Of a stretch of 64,000 nucleotides of DNA, positions 20,101-34,203 are shown one piece after another (the first letter of the stretch is position 1; the number at the start of each line of letters is the position of its first letter). Source of the stretch: Ascidia mentula (lineage: Eukaryota > Chordata > Ascidiacea > Phlebobranchia > Ascidiidae); assembly GCA_947561715.1 (NCBI GenBank), contig OX387203.1, positions 13,578,001 to 13,642,000 on the forward strand, in the 5' to 3' direction. Both the position numbers and the translations under genes were made by a program. Under the pieces are notes generated by a model. That model was given only the letters and a program-made list of their open reading frames with translations, had not been told where the DNA came from and did no database searches.

Positions 20101-23100
20101 TGGTTGCGACATGGCAAGCACGTGGAATGGCGATTTTCAACACTGAGAGTGCAGCGGTAATCACCACGCTTGCAACGACAGAAAAGTATGCCTGCCGCTG
20201 GACAGTAATTGGGCATAATGAGCACGAGCCGTCGTCGTCGACGCGGCAACGACGGCGGGGGGCCTTTGCAAACGATTAAGTAGTTAAAAAGTAGCCCGGA
20301 CAGGGCGTGATGCTTACCTTATTCAAATAGAATGTCGACTGGAGGGAATGGGGCGGAGGTTGGCCTGGTGGGCACTTGGAGTGGTTGGGACATCGCAAGC
20401 GCGTGGAATGGCAATTTCCAACACTGAGTGCCGCCGTATTTGCCACATTTGCATCGACAAGGAGAGCATCCTAGCCTCTGGACAGCAATAGGGCATGGTG
20501 AGCAAGCATGCTCTGTGACGTCACAATTTCTATTGTGACAGAGGTCTACACGGTGGGCATTTCCCACCTCCGGTACTTATTCTCATAGAAATAAAATCAT
20601 GCGCGCCCAAGTACAAAAGCAGCCTGGCCGCTGTACAGTAATTTGGCATAATGAGCACGAGCCGGCGTCGTCGACGCGGCAACGACGGCGGGGGGCCTTA
20701 ACAAACGATTACGTAGTTAAAAAGTAGCCCGGACAGGACGTGATGCTTACCTTATTCAAATAGAATGTCGACTGGTGGCAGAAGGTCGGAGCTTGGCCTG
20801 GTGGGCACTTGGAGTGGTTGCGACATGGCAAGCACGTGGAATGGCGATTTTCAACACTGAGAGTGCAGCGGTAATCACCACGCTTGCAACGACAGAAAAG
20901 TATGCCTGCCGCTGGACAGTAATTGGGCATAATGAGCACGAGCCGGCGTCGTCGACGCGGCAACGACGGCGGGGGGCCTTAACAAACGATTACGTAGTTA
21001 AAAAGTAGCCCGGACAGGACGTGATGCTTACCTTATTCAAATAGAATGTCGACTGGTGGCAGAGGGTCGGAGCTTGGCCTGGTGGGCACTTGGAGTGGTT
21101 GCGACATGGCAAGCACGTGGAATGGCGATTTTCAACACTGAGAGTGCAGCGGTAATCACCACGCTTGCAACGACAGAAAAGTATGCCTGCCGCTGGACAG
21201 TAATTGGGCATAATGAGCACGAGCCGTCGTCGTCGACGCGGCAACGACGGCGGGGGGCCTTTGCAAACGATTAAGTAGTTAAAAAGTAGCCCGGACAGGG
21301 CGTGATGCTTACCTTATTCAAATAGAATGTCGACTGGAGGGAATGGGGCGGAGGTTGGCCTGGTGGGCACTTGGAGTGGTTGGGACATCGCAAGCGCGTG
21401 GAATGGCAATTTCCAACACTGAGTGCCGCCGTATTTGCCACATTTGCATCGACAAGGAGAGCATCCTAGCCTCTGGACAGCAATAGGGCATGGTGAGCAA
21501 GCATGCTCTGTGACGTCACAATTTCTATTGTGACAGAGGTCTACACGGTGGGCATTTCCCACCTCCGGTACTTATTCTCATAGAAATAAAATCATGCGCG
21601 CCCAAGTACAAAAGCAGCCTGGCCGCTGTACAGTAATTTGGCATAATGAGCACGAGCCGGCGTCGTCGACGCGGCAACGACGGCGGGGGGCCTTAACAAA
21701 CGATTACGTAGTTAAAAAGTAGCCCGGACAGGACGTGATGCTTACCTTATTCAAATAGAATGTCGACTGGTGGCAGAGGGTCGGAGCTTGGCCTGGTGGG
21801 CACTTGGAGTGGTTGCGACATGGCAAGCACGTGGAATGGCGATTTTCAACACTGAGAGTGCAGCGGTAATCACCACGCTTGCAACGACAGAAAAGTATGC
21901 CTGCCGCTGGACAGTAATTGGGCATAATGAGCACGAGCCGTCGTCGTCGACGCGGCAACGACGGCGGGGGGCCTTTGCAAACGATTAAGTAGTTAAAAAG
22001 TAGCCCGGACAGGGCGTGATGCTTACCTTATTCAAATAGAATGTCGACTGGAGGGAATGGGGCGGAGGTTGGCCTGGTGGGCACTTGGAGTGGTTGGGAC
22101 ATCGCAAGCGCGTGGAATGGCAATTTCCAACACTGAGTGCCGCCGTATTTGCCACATTTGCATCGACAAGGAGAGCATCCTAGCCTCTGGACAGCAATAG
22201 GGCATGGTGAGCAAGCATGCTCTGTGACGTCACAATTTCTATTGTGACAGAGGTCTACACGGTGGGCATTTCCCACCTCCGGTACTTATTCTCATAGAAA
22301 TAAAATCATGCGCGCCCAAGTACAAAAGCAGCCTGGCCGCTGTACAGTAATTTGGCATAATGAGCACGAGCCGGCGTCGTCGACGCGGCAACGACGGCGG
22401 GGGGCCTTAACAAACGATTACGTAGTTAAAAAGTAGCCCGGACAGGACGTGATGCTTACCTTATTCAAATAGAATGTCGACTGGTGGCAGAGGGTCGGAG
22501 CTTGGCCTGGTGGGCACTTGGAGTGGTTGCGACATGGCAAGCACGTGGAATGGCGATTTTCAACACTGAGAGTGCAGCGGTAATCACCACGCTTGCAACG
22601 ACAGAAAAGTATGCCTGCCGCTGGACAGTAATTGGGCATAATGAGCACGAGCCGTCGTCGTCGACGCGGCAACGACGGCGGGGGGCCTTTGCAAACGATT
22701 AAGTAGTTAAAAAGTAGCCCGGACAGGGCGTGATGCTTACCTTATTCAAATAGAATGTCGACTGGAGGGAATGGGGCGGAGGTTGGCCTGGTGGGCACTT
22801 GGAGTGGTTGGGACATCGCAAGCGCGTGGAATGGCAATTTCCAACACTGAGTGCCGCCGTATTTGCCACATTTGCATCGACAAGGAGAGCATCCTAGCCT
22901 CTGGACAGCAATAGGGCATGGTGAGCAAGCATGCTCTGTGACGTCACAATTTCTATTGTGACAGAGGTCTACACGGTGGGCATTTCCCACCTCCGGTACT
23001 TATTCTCATAGAAATAAAATCATGCGCGCCCAAGTACAAAAGCAGCCTGGCCGCTGTACAGTAATTTGGCATAATGAGCACGAGCCGGCGTCGTCGACGC

Positions 23101-26100
23101 GGCAACGACGGCGGGGGGCCTTAACAAACGATTACGTAGTTAAAAAGTAGCCCGGACAGGACGTGATGCTTACCTTATTCAAATAGAATGTCGACTGGTG
23201 GCAGAAGGTCGGAGCTTGGCCTGGTGGGCACTTGGAGTGGTTGCGACATGGCAAGCACGTGGAATGGCGATTTTCAACACTGAGAGTGCAGCGGTAATCA
23301 CCACGCTTGCAACGACAGAAAAGTATGCCTGCCGCTGGACAGTAATTGGGCATAATGAGCACGAGCCGGCGTCGTCGACGCGGCAACGACGGCGGGGGGC
23401 CTTAACAAACGATTACGTAGTTAAAAAGTAGCCCGGACAGGACGTGATGCTTACCTTATTCAAATAGAATGTCGACTGGTGGCAGAGGGTCGGAGCTTGG
23501 CCTGGTGGGCACTTGGAGTGGTTGCGACATGGCAAGCACGTGGAATGGCGATTTTCAACACTGAGAGTGCAGCGGTAATCACCACGCTTGCAACGACAGA
23601 AAAGTATGCCTGCCGCTGGACAGTAATTGGGCATAATGAGCACGAGCCGTCGTCGTCGACGCGGCAACGACGGCGGGGGGCCTTTGCAAACGATTAAGTA
23701 GTTAAAAAGTAGCCCGGACAGGGCGTGATGCTTACCTTATTCAAATAGAATGTCGACTGGAGGGAATGGGGCGGAGGTTGGCCTGGTGGGCACTTGGAGT
23801 GGTTGGGACATCGCAAGCGCGTGGAATGGCAATTTCCAACACTGAGTGCCGCCGTATTTGCCACATTTGCATCGACAAGGAGAGCATCCTAGCCTCTGGA
23901 CAGCAATAGGGCATGGTGAGCAAGCATGCTCTGTGACGTCACAATTTCTATTGTGACAGAGGTCTACACGGTGGGCATTTCCCACCTCCGGTACTTATTC
24001 TCATAGAAATAAAATCATGCGCGCCCAAGTACAAAAGCAGCCTGGCCGCTGTACAGTAATTTGGCATAATGAGCACGAGCCGGCGTCGTCGACGCGGCAA
24101 CGACGGCGGGGGGCCTTAACAAACGATTACGTAGTTAAAAAGTAGCCCGGACAGGACGTGATGCTTACCTTATTCAAATAGAATGTCGACTGGTGGCAGA
24201 GGGTCGGAGCTTGGCCTGGTGGGCACTTGGAGTGGTTGCGACATGGCAAGCACGTGGAATGGCGATTTTCAACACTGAGAGTGCAGCGGTAATCACCACG
24301 CTTGCAACGACAGAAAAGTATGCCTGCCGCTGGACAGTAATTGGGCATAATGAGCACGAGCCGTCGTCGTCGACGCGGCAACGACGGCGGGGGGCCTTTG
24401 CAAACGATTAAGTAGTTAAAAAGTAGCCCGGACAGGGCGTGATGCTTACCTTATTCAAATAGAATGTCGACTGGAGGGAATGGGGCGGAGGTTGGCCTGG
24501 TGGGCACTTGGAGTGGTTGGGACATCGCAAGCGCGTGGAATGGCAATTTCCAACACTGAGTGCCGCCGTATTTGCCACATTTGCATCGACAAGGAGAGCA
24601 TCCTAGCCTCTGGACAGCAATAGGGCATGGTGAGCAAGCATGCTCTGTGACGTCACAATTTCTATTGTGACAGAGGTCTACACGGTGGGCATTTCCCACC
24701 TCCGGTACTTATTCTCATAGAAATAAAATCATGCGCGCCCAAGTACAAAAGCAGCCTGGCCGCTGTACAGTAATTTGGCATAATGAGCACGAGCCGGCGT
24801 CGTCGACGCGGCAACGACGGCGGGGGGCCTTAACAAACGATTACGTAGTTAAAAAGTAGCCCGGACAGGACGTGATGCTTACCTTATTCAAATAGAATGT
24901 CGACTGGTGGCAGAGGGTCGGAGCTTGGCCTGGTGGGCACTTGGAGTGGTTGCGACATGGCAAGCACGTGGAATGGCGATTTTCAACACTGAGAGTGCAG
25001 CGGTAATCACCACGCTTGCAACGACAGAAAAGTATGCCTGCCGCTGGACAGTAATTGGGCATAATGAGCACGAGCCGTCGTCGTCGACGCGGCAACGACG
25101 GCGGGGGGCCTTTGCAAACGATTAAGTAGTTAAAAAGTAGCCCGGACAGGGCGTGATGCTTACCTTATTCAAATAGAATGTCGACTGGAGGGAATGGGGC
25201 GGAGGTTGGCCTGGTGGGCACTTGGAGTGGTTGGGACATCGCAAGCGCGTGGAATGGCAATTTCCAACACTGAGTGCCGCCGTATTTGCCACATTTGCAT
25301 CGACAAGGAGAGCATCCTAGCCTCTGGACAGCAATAGGGCATGGTGAGCAAGCATGCTCTGTGACGTCACAATTTCTATTGTGACAGAGGTCTACACGGT
25401 GGGCATTTCCCACCTCCGGTACTTATTCTCATAGAAATAAAATCATGCGCGCCCAAGTACAAAAGCAGCCTGGCCGCTGTACAGTAATTTGGCATAATGA
25501 GCACGAGCCGGCGTCGTCGACGCGGCAACGACGGCGGGGGGCCTTAACAAACGATTACGTAGTTAAAAAGTAGCCCGGACAGGACGTGATGCTTACCTTA
25601 TTCAAATAGAATGTCGACTGGTGGCAGAAGGTCGGAGCTTGGCCTGGTGGGCACTTGGAGTGGTTGCGACATGGCAAGCACGTGGAATGGCGATTTTCAA
25701 CACTGAGAGTGCAGCGGTAATCACCACGCTTGCAACGACAGAAAAGTATGCCTGCCGCTGGACAGTAATTGGGCATAATGAGCACGAGCCGGCGTCGTCG
25801 ACGCGGCAACGACGGCGGGGGGCCTTAACAAACGATTACGTAGTTAAAAAGTAGCCCGGACAGGACGTGATGCTTACCTTATTCAAATAGAATGTCGACT
25901 GGTGGCAGAGGGTCGGAGCTTGGCCTGGTGGGCACTTGGAGTGGTTGCGACATGGCAAGCACGTGGAATGGCGATTTTCAACACTGAGAGTGCAGCGGTA
26001 ATCACCACGCTTGCAACGACAGAAAAGTATGCCTGCCGCTGGACAGTAATTGGGCATAATGAGCACGAGCCGTCGTCGTCGACGCGGCAACGACGGCGGG

Positions 26101-29100
26101 GGGCCTTTGCAAACGATTAAGTAGTTAAAAAGTAGCCCGGACAGGGCGTGATGCTTACCTTATTCAAATAGAATGTCGACTGGAGGGAATGGGGCGGAGG
26201 TTGGCCTGGTGGGCACTTGGAGTGGTTGGGACATCGCAAGCGCGTGGAATGGCAATTTCCAACACTGAGTGCCGCCGTATTTGCCACATTTGCATCGACA
26301 AGGAGAGCATCCTAGCCTCTGGACAGCAATAGGGCATGGTGAGCAAGCATGCTCTGTGACGTCACAATTTCTATTGTGACAGAGGTCTACACGGTGGGCA
26401 TTTCCCACCTCCGGTACTTATTCTCATAGAAATAAAATCATGCGCGCCCAAGTACAAAAGCAGCCTGGCCGCTGTACAGTAATTTGGCATAATGAGCACG
26501 AGCCGGCGTCGTCGACGCGGCAACGACGGCGGGGGGCCTTAACAAACGATTACGTAGTTAAAAAGTAGCCCGGACAGGACGTGATGCTTACCTTATTCAA
26601 ATAGAATGTCGACTGGTGGCAGAGGGTCGGAGCTTGGCCTGGTGGGCACTTGGAGTGGTTGCGACATGGCAAGCACGTGGAATGGCGATTTTCAACACTG
26701 AGAGTGCAGCGGTAATCACCACGCTTGCAACGACAGAAAAGTATGCCTGCCGCTGGACAGTAATTGGGCATAATGAGCACGAGCCGTCGTCGTCGACGCG
26801 GCAACGACGGCGGGGGGCCTTTGCAAACGATTAAGTAGTTAAAAAGTAGCCCGGACAGGGCGTGATGCTTACCTTATTCAAATAGAATGTCGACTGGAGG
26901 GAATGGGGCGGAGGTTGGCCTGGTGGGCACTTGGAGTGGTTGGGACATCGCAAGCGCGTGGAATGGCAATTTCCAACACTGAGTGCCGCCGTATTTGCCA
27001 CATTTGCATCGACAAGGAGAGCATCCTAGCCTCTGGACAGCAATAGGGCATGGTGAGCAAGCATGCTCTGTGACGTCACAATTTCTATTGTGACAGAGGT
27101 CTACACGGTGGGCATTTCCCACCTCCGGTACTTATTCTCATAGAAATAAAATCATGCGCGCCCAAGTACAAAAGCAGCCTGGCCGCTGTACAGTAATTTG
27201 GCATAATGAGCACGAGCCGGCGTCGTCGACGCGGCAACGACGGCGGGGGGCCTTAACAAACGATTACGTAGTTAAAAAGTAGCCCGGACAGGACGTGATG
27301 CTTACCTTATTCAAATAGAATGTCGACTGGTGGCAGAAGGTCGGAGCTTGGCCTGGTGGGCACTTGGAGTGGTTGCGACATGGCAAGCACGTGGAATGGC
27401 GATTTTCAACACTGAGAGTGCAGCGGTAATCACCACGCTTGCAACGACAGAAAAGTATGCCTGCCGCTGGACAGTAATTGGGCATAATGAGCACGAGCCG
27501 GCGTCGTCGACGCGGCAACGACGGCGGGGGGCCTTAACAAACGATTACGTAGTTAAAAAGTAGCCCGGACAGGACGTGATGCTTACCTTATTCAAATAGA
27601 ATGTCGACTGGTGGCAGAGGGTCGGAGCTTGGCCTGGTGGGCACTTGGAGTGGTTGCGACATGGCAAGCACGTGGAATGGCGATTTTCAACACTGAGAGT
27701 GCAGCGGTAATCACCACGCTTGCAACGACAGAAAAGTATGCCTGCCGCTGGACAGTAATTGGGCATAATGAGCACGAGCCGTCGTCGTCGACGCGGCAAC
27801 GACGGCGGGGGGCCTTTGCAAACGATTAAGTAGTTAAAAAGTAGCCCGGACAGGGCGTGATGCTTACCTTATTCAAATAGAATGTCGACTGGAGGGAATG
27901 GGGCGGAGGTTGGCCTGGTGGGCACTTGGAGTGGTTGGGACATCGCAAGCGCGTGGAATGGCAATTTCCAACACTGAGTGCCGCCGTATTTGCCACATTT
28001 GCATCGACAAGGAGAGCATCCTAGCCTCTGGACAGCAATAGGGCATGGTGAGCAAGCATGCTCTGTGACGTCACAATTTCTATTGTGACAGAGGTCTACA
28101 CGGTGGGCATTTCCCACCTCCGGTACTTATTCTCATAGAAATAAAATCATGCGCGCCCAAGTACAAAAGCAGCCTGGCCGCTGTACAGTAATTTGGCATA
28201 ATGAGCACGAGCCGGCGTCGTCGACGCGGCAACGACGGCGGGGGGCCTTAACAAACGATTACGTAGTTAAAAAGTAGCCCGGACAGGACGTGATGCTTAC
28301 CTTATTCAAATAGAATGTCGACTGGTGGCAGAGGGTCGGAGCTTGGCCTGGTGGGCACTTGGAGTGGTTGCGACATGGCAAGCACGTGGAATGGCGATTT
28401 TCAACACTGAGAGTGCAGCGGTAATCACCACGCTTGCAACGACAGAAAAGTATGCCTGCCGCTGGACAGTAATTGGGCATAATGAGCACGAGCCGTCGTC
28501 GTCGACGCGGCAACGACGGCGGGGGGCCTTTGCAAACGATTAAGTAGTTAAAAAGTAGCCCGGACAGGGCGTGATGCTTACCTTATTCAAATAGAATGTC
28601 GACTGGAGGGAATGGGGCGGAGGTTGGCCTGGTGGGCACTTGGAGTGGTTGGGACATCGCAAGCGCGTGGAATGGCAATTTCCAACACTGAGTGCCGCCG
28701 TATTTGCCACATTTGCATCGACAAGGAGAGCATCCTAGCCTCTGGACAGCAATAGGGCATGGTGAGCAAGCATGCTCTGTGACGTCACAATTTCTATTGT
28801 GACAGAGGTCTACACGGTGGGCATTTCCCACCTCCGGTACTTATTCTCATAGAAATAAAATCATGCGCGCCCAAGTACAAAAGCAGCCTGGCCGCTGTAC
28901 AGTAATTTGGCATAATGAGCACGAGCCGGCGTCGTCGACGCGGCAACGACGGCGGGGGGCCTTAACAAACGATTACGTAGTTAAAAAGTAGCCCGGACAG
29001 GACGTGATGCTTACCTTATTCAAATAGAATGTCGACTGGTGGCAGAGGGTCGGAGCTTGGCCTGGTGGGCACTTGGAGTGGTTGCGACATGGCAAGCACG

Positions 29101-32100
29101 TGGAATGGCGATTTTCAACACTGAGAGTGCAGCGGTAATCACCACGCTTGCAACGACAGAAAAGTATGCCTGCCGCTGGACAGTAATTGGGCATAATGAG
29201 CACGAGCCGTCGTCGTCGACGCGGCAACGACGGCGGGGGGCCTTTGCAAACGATTAAGTAGTTAAAAAGTAGCCCGGACAGGGCGTGATGCTTACCTTAT
29301 TCAAATAGAATGTCGACTGGAGGGAATGGGGCGGAGGTTGGCCTGGTGGGCACTTGGAGTGGTTGGGACATCGCAAGCGCGTGGAATGGCAATTTCCAAC
29401 ACTGAGTGCCGCCGTATTTGCCACATTTGCATCGACAAGGAGAGCATCCTAGCCTCTGGACAGCAATAGGGCATGGTGAGCAAGCATGCTCTGTGACGTC
29501 ACAATTTCTATTGTGACAGAGGTCTACACGGTGGGCATTTCCCACCTCCGGTACTTATTCTCATAGAAATAAAATCATGCGCGCCCAAGTACAAAAGCAG
29601 CCTGGCCGCTGTACAGTAATTTGGCATAATGAGCACGAGCCGGCGTCGTCGACGCGGCAACGACGGCGGGGGGCCTTAACAAACGATTACGTAGTTAAAA
29701 AGTAGCCCGGACAGGACGTGATGCTTACCTTATTCAAATAGAATGTCGACTGGTGGCAGAAGGTCGGAGCTTGGCCTGGTGGGCACTTGGAGTGGTTGCG
29801 ACATGGCAAGCACGTGGAATGGCGATTTTCAACACTGAGAGTGCAGCGGTAATCACCACGCTTGCAACGACAGAAAAGTATGCCTGCCGCTGGACAGTAA
29901 TTGGGCATAATGAGCACGAGCCGGCGTCGTCGACGCGGCAACGACGGCGGGGGGCCTTAACAAACGATTACGTAGTTAAAAAGTAGCCCGGACAGGACGT
30001 GATGCTTACCTTATTCAAATAGAATGTCGACTGGTGGCAGAGGGTCGGAGCTTGGCCTGGTGGGCACTTGGAGTGGTTGCGACATGGCAAGCACGTGGAA
30101 TGGCGATTTTCAACACTGAGAGTGCAGCGGTAATCACCACGCTTGCAACGACAGAAAAGTATGCCTGCCGCTGGACAGTAATTGGGCATAATGAGCACGA
30201 GCCGTCGTCGTCGACGCGGCAACGACGGCGGGGGGCCTTTGCAAACGATTAAGTAGTTAAAAAGTAGCCCGGACAGGGCGTGATGCTTACCTTATTCAAA
30301 TAGAATGTCGACTGGAGGGAATGGGGCGGAGGTTGGCCTGGTGGGCACTTGGAGTGGTTGGGACATCGCAAGCGCGTGGAATGGCAATTTCCAACACTGA
30401 GTGCCGCCGTATTTGCCACATTTGCATCGACAAGGAGAGCATCCTAGCCTCTGGACAGCAATAGGGCATGGTGAGCAAGCATGCTCTGTGACGTCACAAT
30501 TTCTATTGTGACAGAGGTCTACACGGTGGGCATTTCCCACCTCCGGTACTTATTCTCATAGAAATAAAATCATGCGCGCCCAAGTACAAAAGCAGCCTGG
30601 CCGCTGTACAGTAATTTGGCATAATGAGCACGAGCCGGCGTCGTCGACGCGGCAACGACGGCGGGGGGCCTTAACAAACGATTACGTAGTTAAAAAGTAG
30701 CCCGGACAGGACGTGATGCTTACCTTATTCAAATAGAATGTCGACTGGTGGCAGAGGGTCGGAGCTTGGCCTGGTGGGCACTTGGAGTGGTTGCGACATG
30801 GCAAGCACGTGGAATGGCGATTTTCAACACTGAGAGTGCAGCGGTAATCACCACGCTTGCAACGACAGAAAAGTATGCCTGCCGCTGGACAGTAATTGGG
30901 CATAATGAGCACGAGCCGTCGTCGTCGACGCGGCAACGACGGCGGGGGGCCTTTGCAAACGATTAAGTAGTTAAAAAGTAGCCCGGACAGGGCGTGATGC
31001 TTACCTTATTCAAATAGAATGTCGACTGGAGGGAATGGGGCGGAGGTTGGCCTGGTGGGCACTTGGAGTGGTTGGGACATCGCAAGCGCGTGGAATGGCA
31101 ATTTCCAACACTGAGTGCCGCCGTATTTGCCACATTTGCATCGACAAGGAGAGCATCCTAGCCTCTGGACAGCAATAGGGCATGGTGAGCAAGCATGCTC
31201 TGTGACGTCACAATTTCTATTGTGACAGAGGTCTACACGGTGGGCATTTCCCACCTCCGGTACTTATTCTCATAGAAATAAAATCATGCGCGCCCAAGTA
31301 CAAAAGCAGCCTGGCCGCTGTACAGTAATTTGGCATAATGAGCACGAGCCGGCGTCGTCGACGCGGCAACGACGGCGGGGGGCCTTAACAAACGATTACG
31401 TAGTTAAAAAGTAGCCCGGACAGGACGTGATGCTTACCTTATTCAAATAGAATGTCGACTGGTGGCAGAGGGTCGGAGCTTGGCCTGGTGGGCACTTGGA
31501 GTGGTTGCGACATGGCAAGCACGTGGAATGGCGATTTTCAACACTGAGAGTGCAGCGGTAATCACCACGCTTGCAACGACAGAAAAGTATGCCTGCCGCT
31601 GGACAGTAATTGGGCATAATGAGCACGAGCCGTCGTCGTCGACGCGGCAACGACGGCGGGGGGCCTTTGCAAACGATTAAGTAGTTAAAAAGTAGCCCGG
31701 ACAGGGCGTGATGCTTACCTTATTCAAATAGAATGTCGACTGGAGGGAATGGGGCGGAGGTTGGCCTGGTGGGCACTTGGAGTGGTTGGGACATCGCAAG
31801 CGCGTGGAATGGCAATTTCCAACACTGAGTGCCGCCGTATTTGCCACATTTGCATCGACAAGGAGAGCATCCTAGCCTCTGGACAGCAATAGGGCATGGT
31901 GAGCAAGCATGCTCTGTGACGTCACAATTTCTATTGTGACAGAGGTCTACACGGTGGGCATTTCCCACCTCCGGTACTTATTCTCATAGAAATAAAATCA
32001 TGCGCGCCCAAGTACAAAAGCAGCCTGGCCGCTGTACAGTAATTTGGCATAATGAGCACGAGCCGGCGTCGTCGACGCGGCAACGACGGCGGGGGGCCTT

Positions 32101-33690
32101 AACAAACGATTACGTAGTTAAAAAGTAGCCCGGACAGGACGTGATGCTTACCTTATTCAAATAGAATGTCGACTGGTGGCAGAAGGTCGGAGCTTGGCCT
32201 GGTGGGCACTTGGAGTGGTTGCGACATGGCAAGCACGTGGAATGGCGATTTTCAACACTGAGAGTGCAGCGGTAATCACCACGCTTGCAACGACAGAAAA
32301 GTATGCCTGCCGCTGGACAGTAATTGGGCATAATGAGCACGAGCCGGCGTCGTCGACGCGGCAACGACGGCGGGGGGCCTTTGCAAACGATTAAGTAGTT
32401 AAAAAGTAGCCCGGACAGGGCGTGATGCTTACCTTATTCAAATAGAATGTCGACTGGTGGCAGAAGGTCGGAGCTTGGCCTGGTGGGCACTTGGAGTGGT
32501 TGCGACATGGCAAGCACGTGGAATGGCAATTTTCAACACTGAGAGTGCAGCGGTAATCACCACGCTTGCAACGACAGAAAAGTATGCCTGCCGCTGGACA
32601 GTAATTGGGCATAATGAGCACGAGCCGTCGTCGTCGACGCGGCAACGACGGCGGGGGGCCTTTGCAAACGATTAAGTAGTTAAAAAGTAGCCCGGACAGG
32701 GCGTGATGCTTACCTTATTCAAATAGAATGTCGACTGGAGGGAATGGGGCGGAGGTTGGCCTGGTGGGCACTTGGAGTGGTTGGGACATCGCAAGCGCGT
32801 GGAATGGCAATTTCCAACACTGAGTGCCGCCGTATTTGCCACATTTGCATCGACAAGGAGAGCATCCTAGCCTCTGGACAGCAATAGGGCATGGTGAGCA
32901 AGCATGCTCTGTGACGTCACAATTTCTATTGTGACAGAGGTCTACACGGTGGGCATTTCCCACCTCCGGTACTTATTCTCATAGAAATAAAATCATGCGC
33001 GCCCAAGTACAAAAGCAGCCTGGCCGCTGTACAGTAATTTGGCATAATGAGCACGAGCCGGCGTCGTCGACGCGGCAACGACGGCGGGGGGCCTTAACAA
33101 ACGATTACGTAGTTAAAAAGTAGCCCGGACAGGACGTGATGCTTACCTTATTCAAATAGAATGTCGACTGGTGGCAGAAGGTCGGAGCTTGGCCTGGTGG
33201 GCACTTGGAGTGGTTGCGACATGGCAAGCACGTGGAATGGCGATTTTCAACACTGAGAGTGCAGCGGTAATCACCACGCTTGCAACGACAGAAAAGTATG
33301 CCTGCCGCTGGACAGTAATTGGGCATAATGAGCACGAGCCGGCGTCGTCGACGCGGCAACGACGGCGGGGGGCCTTTGCAAACGATTAAGTAGTTAAAAA
33401 GTAGCCCGGACAGGGCGTGATGCTTACCTTATTCAAATAGAATGTCGACTGGTGGCAGAAGGTCGGAGCTTGGCCTGGTGGGCACTTGGAGTGGTTGCGA
33501 CATGGCAAGCACGTGGAATGGCAATTTTCAACACTGAGAGTGCAGCGGTAATCACCACGCTTGCAACGACAGAAAAGTATGCCTGCCGCTGGACAGTAAT
33601 TGGGCATAATGAGCACGAGCCGTCGTCGTCGACGCGGCAACGACGGCGGGGGGCCTTTGCAAACGATTAAGTAGTTAAAAAGTAGCCCGG
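17170..33690. repeat. Satellite array 2
   Basis: Satellite between elements A and B: 28 S1 and 20 S2 units, beginning with S2 and ending with S1c. Most of the array (about 18.3-30 kb) shows a higher-order block in which an S1b'-S1a pair interrupts the S1a-S2 dimers. Successive b' units start 2423 bp apart (once 1709 bp). Near the right end two S1b-S1c pairs take over, as in array 1. The first S2 has an altered 5' edge beside element A. No gene is seen. Confidence 0.97.
18317..18597. repeat. S1b' variant: S1 unit with an S2-type tail
   Basis: This S1 unit has the b-type body (GGCAGAAGG, CCGGCGTCG) but ends CCTTAACAAACGATTACG with a GGACAGGACG junction, as S2 units do. It looks like a recombinant between S1 and S2. 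Further copies start at 20740, 23163, 25586, 27295 and 29718, always followed by S1a. The type is confined to array 2 in this window. Confidence 0.85.
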
Positions 33691-33700
33691 ATACTATTTT

Positions 33701-33728
33701 ATTCGGGGCACATCCTGTCCCCACGAAT
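33701..33728 (-). other. Terminal 3' hairpin of element B
   Basis: Plus-strand ATTCG (33701-33705) pairs with CGAAT (33724-33728), and GGG (33706-33708) with CCC within 33719-33722, around a ~10-nt loop. It stands at the same distance from the 3' end as in family 1, and the outer stem is identical, but the inner stem and loop sequences differ. This argues for conservation of structure. Confidence 0.72.
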
Positions 33729-33848
33729 ATCGCATCAAAGTTGAACAAGGTAAAAGGAGAACGCAGCGAATAAAGGAATGGGTTTGACAATACACAGCGA
33801 AAAAAATAAAACGCAAAACACATAAAAATAATCGCATGGGGAGTTATT

Positions 33849-34095
33849 GACCCCTAGTGGTTGGTTTAGTGTAGTGTAACTGACCACGTGTTGGCGCAGC
33901 TCAATGGCGGGGGAGGCAATAGACACGAATGGCAACAGAAAGGAAAAGGAGCGTATCGGACTCTGTACCGACCCCTAGTGGTTAGTCTGGCGTGGTGTTA
34001 CTGACCACGTGTATGCGCAATTTAATGACGAGCGACAAGGGTGAACACGGCACAATGGCGCACGCTTCCCAAAGTAGGTAGCGTCATCTAGTGGT
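33849..34095 (-). repeat. Tandem repeats in the 3' UTR of element B
   Basis: GACCCCTAGTGGTT begins at 33849 and 33970 (121-bp period), each followed by an ACTGACCACGTG segment and a GCGCA-TCAATG/TTTAATG segment. A third, weaker start, TCATCTAGTGGT, lies at about 34085. Each full unit holds a CACGTG palindrome. Element D has an extra unit. The rest of the 513-bp 3' UTR (33691-34203) shows no gene. Confidence 0.8.
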
Positions 34096-34203
34096 AATTT
34101 TCTGGATATTTTCTAGTCCACGAGTGGGCGATAATGTACGAAGGGAAAAGACGCTAAATCGCGTGGCCAAGTTTAAAAATTTATGTTCCGCGAGTGGGCG
34201 CTT

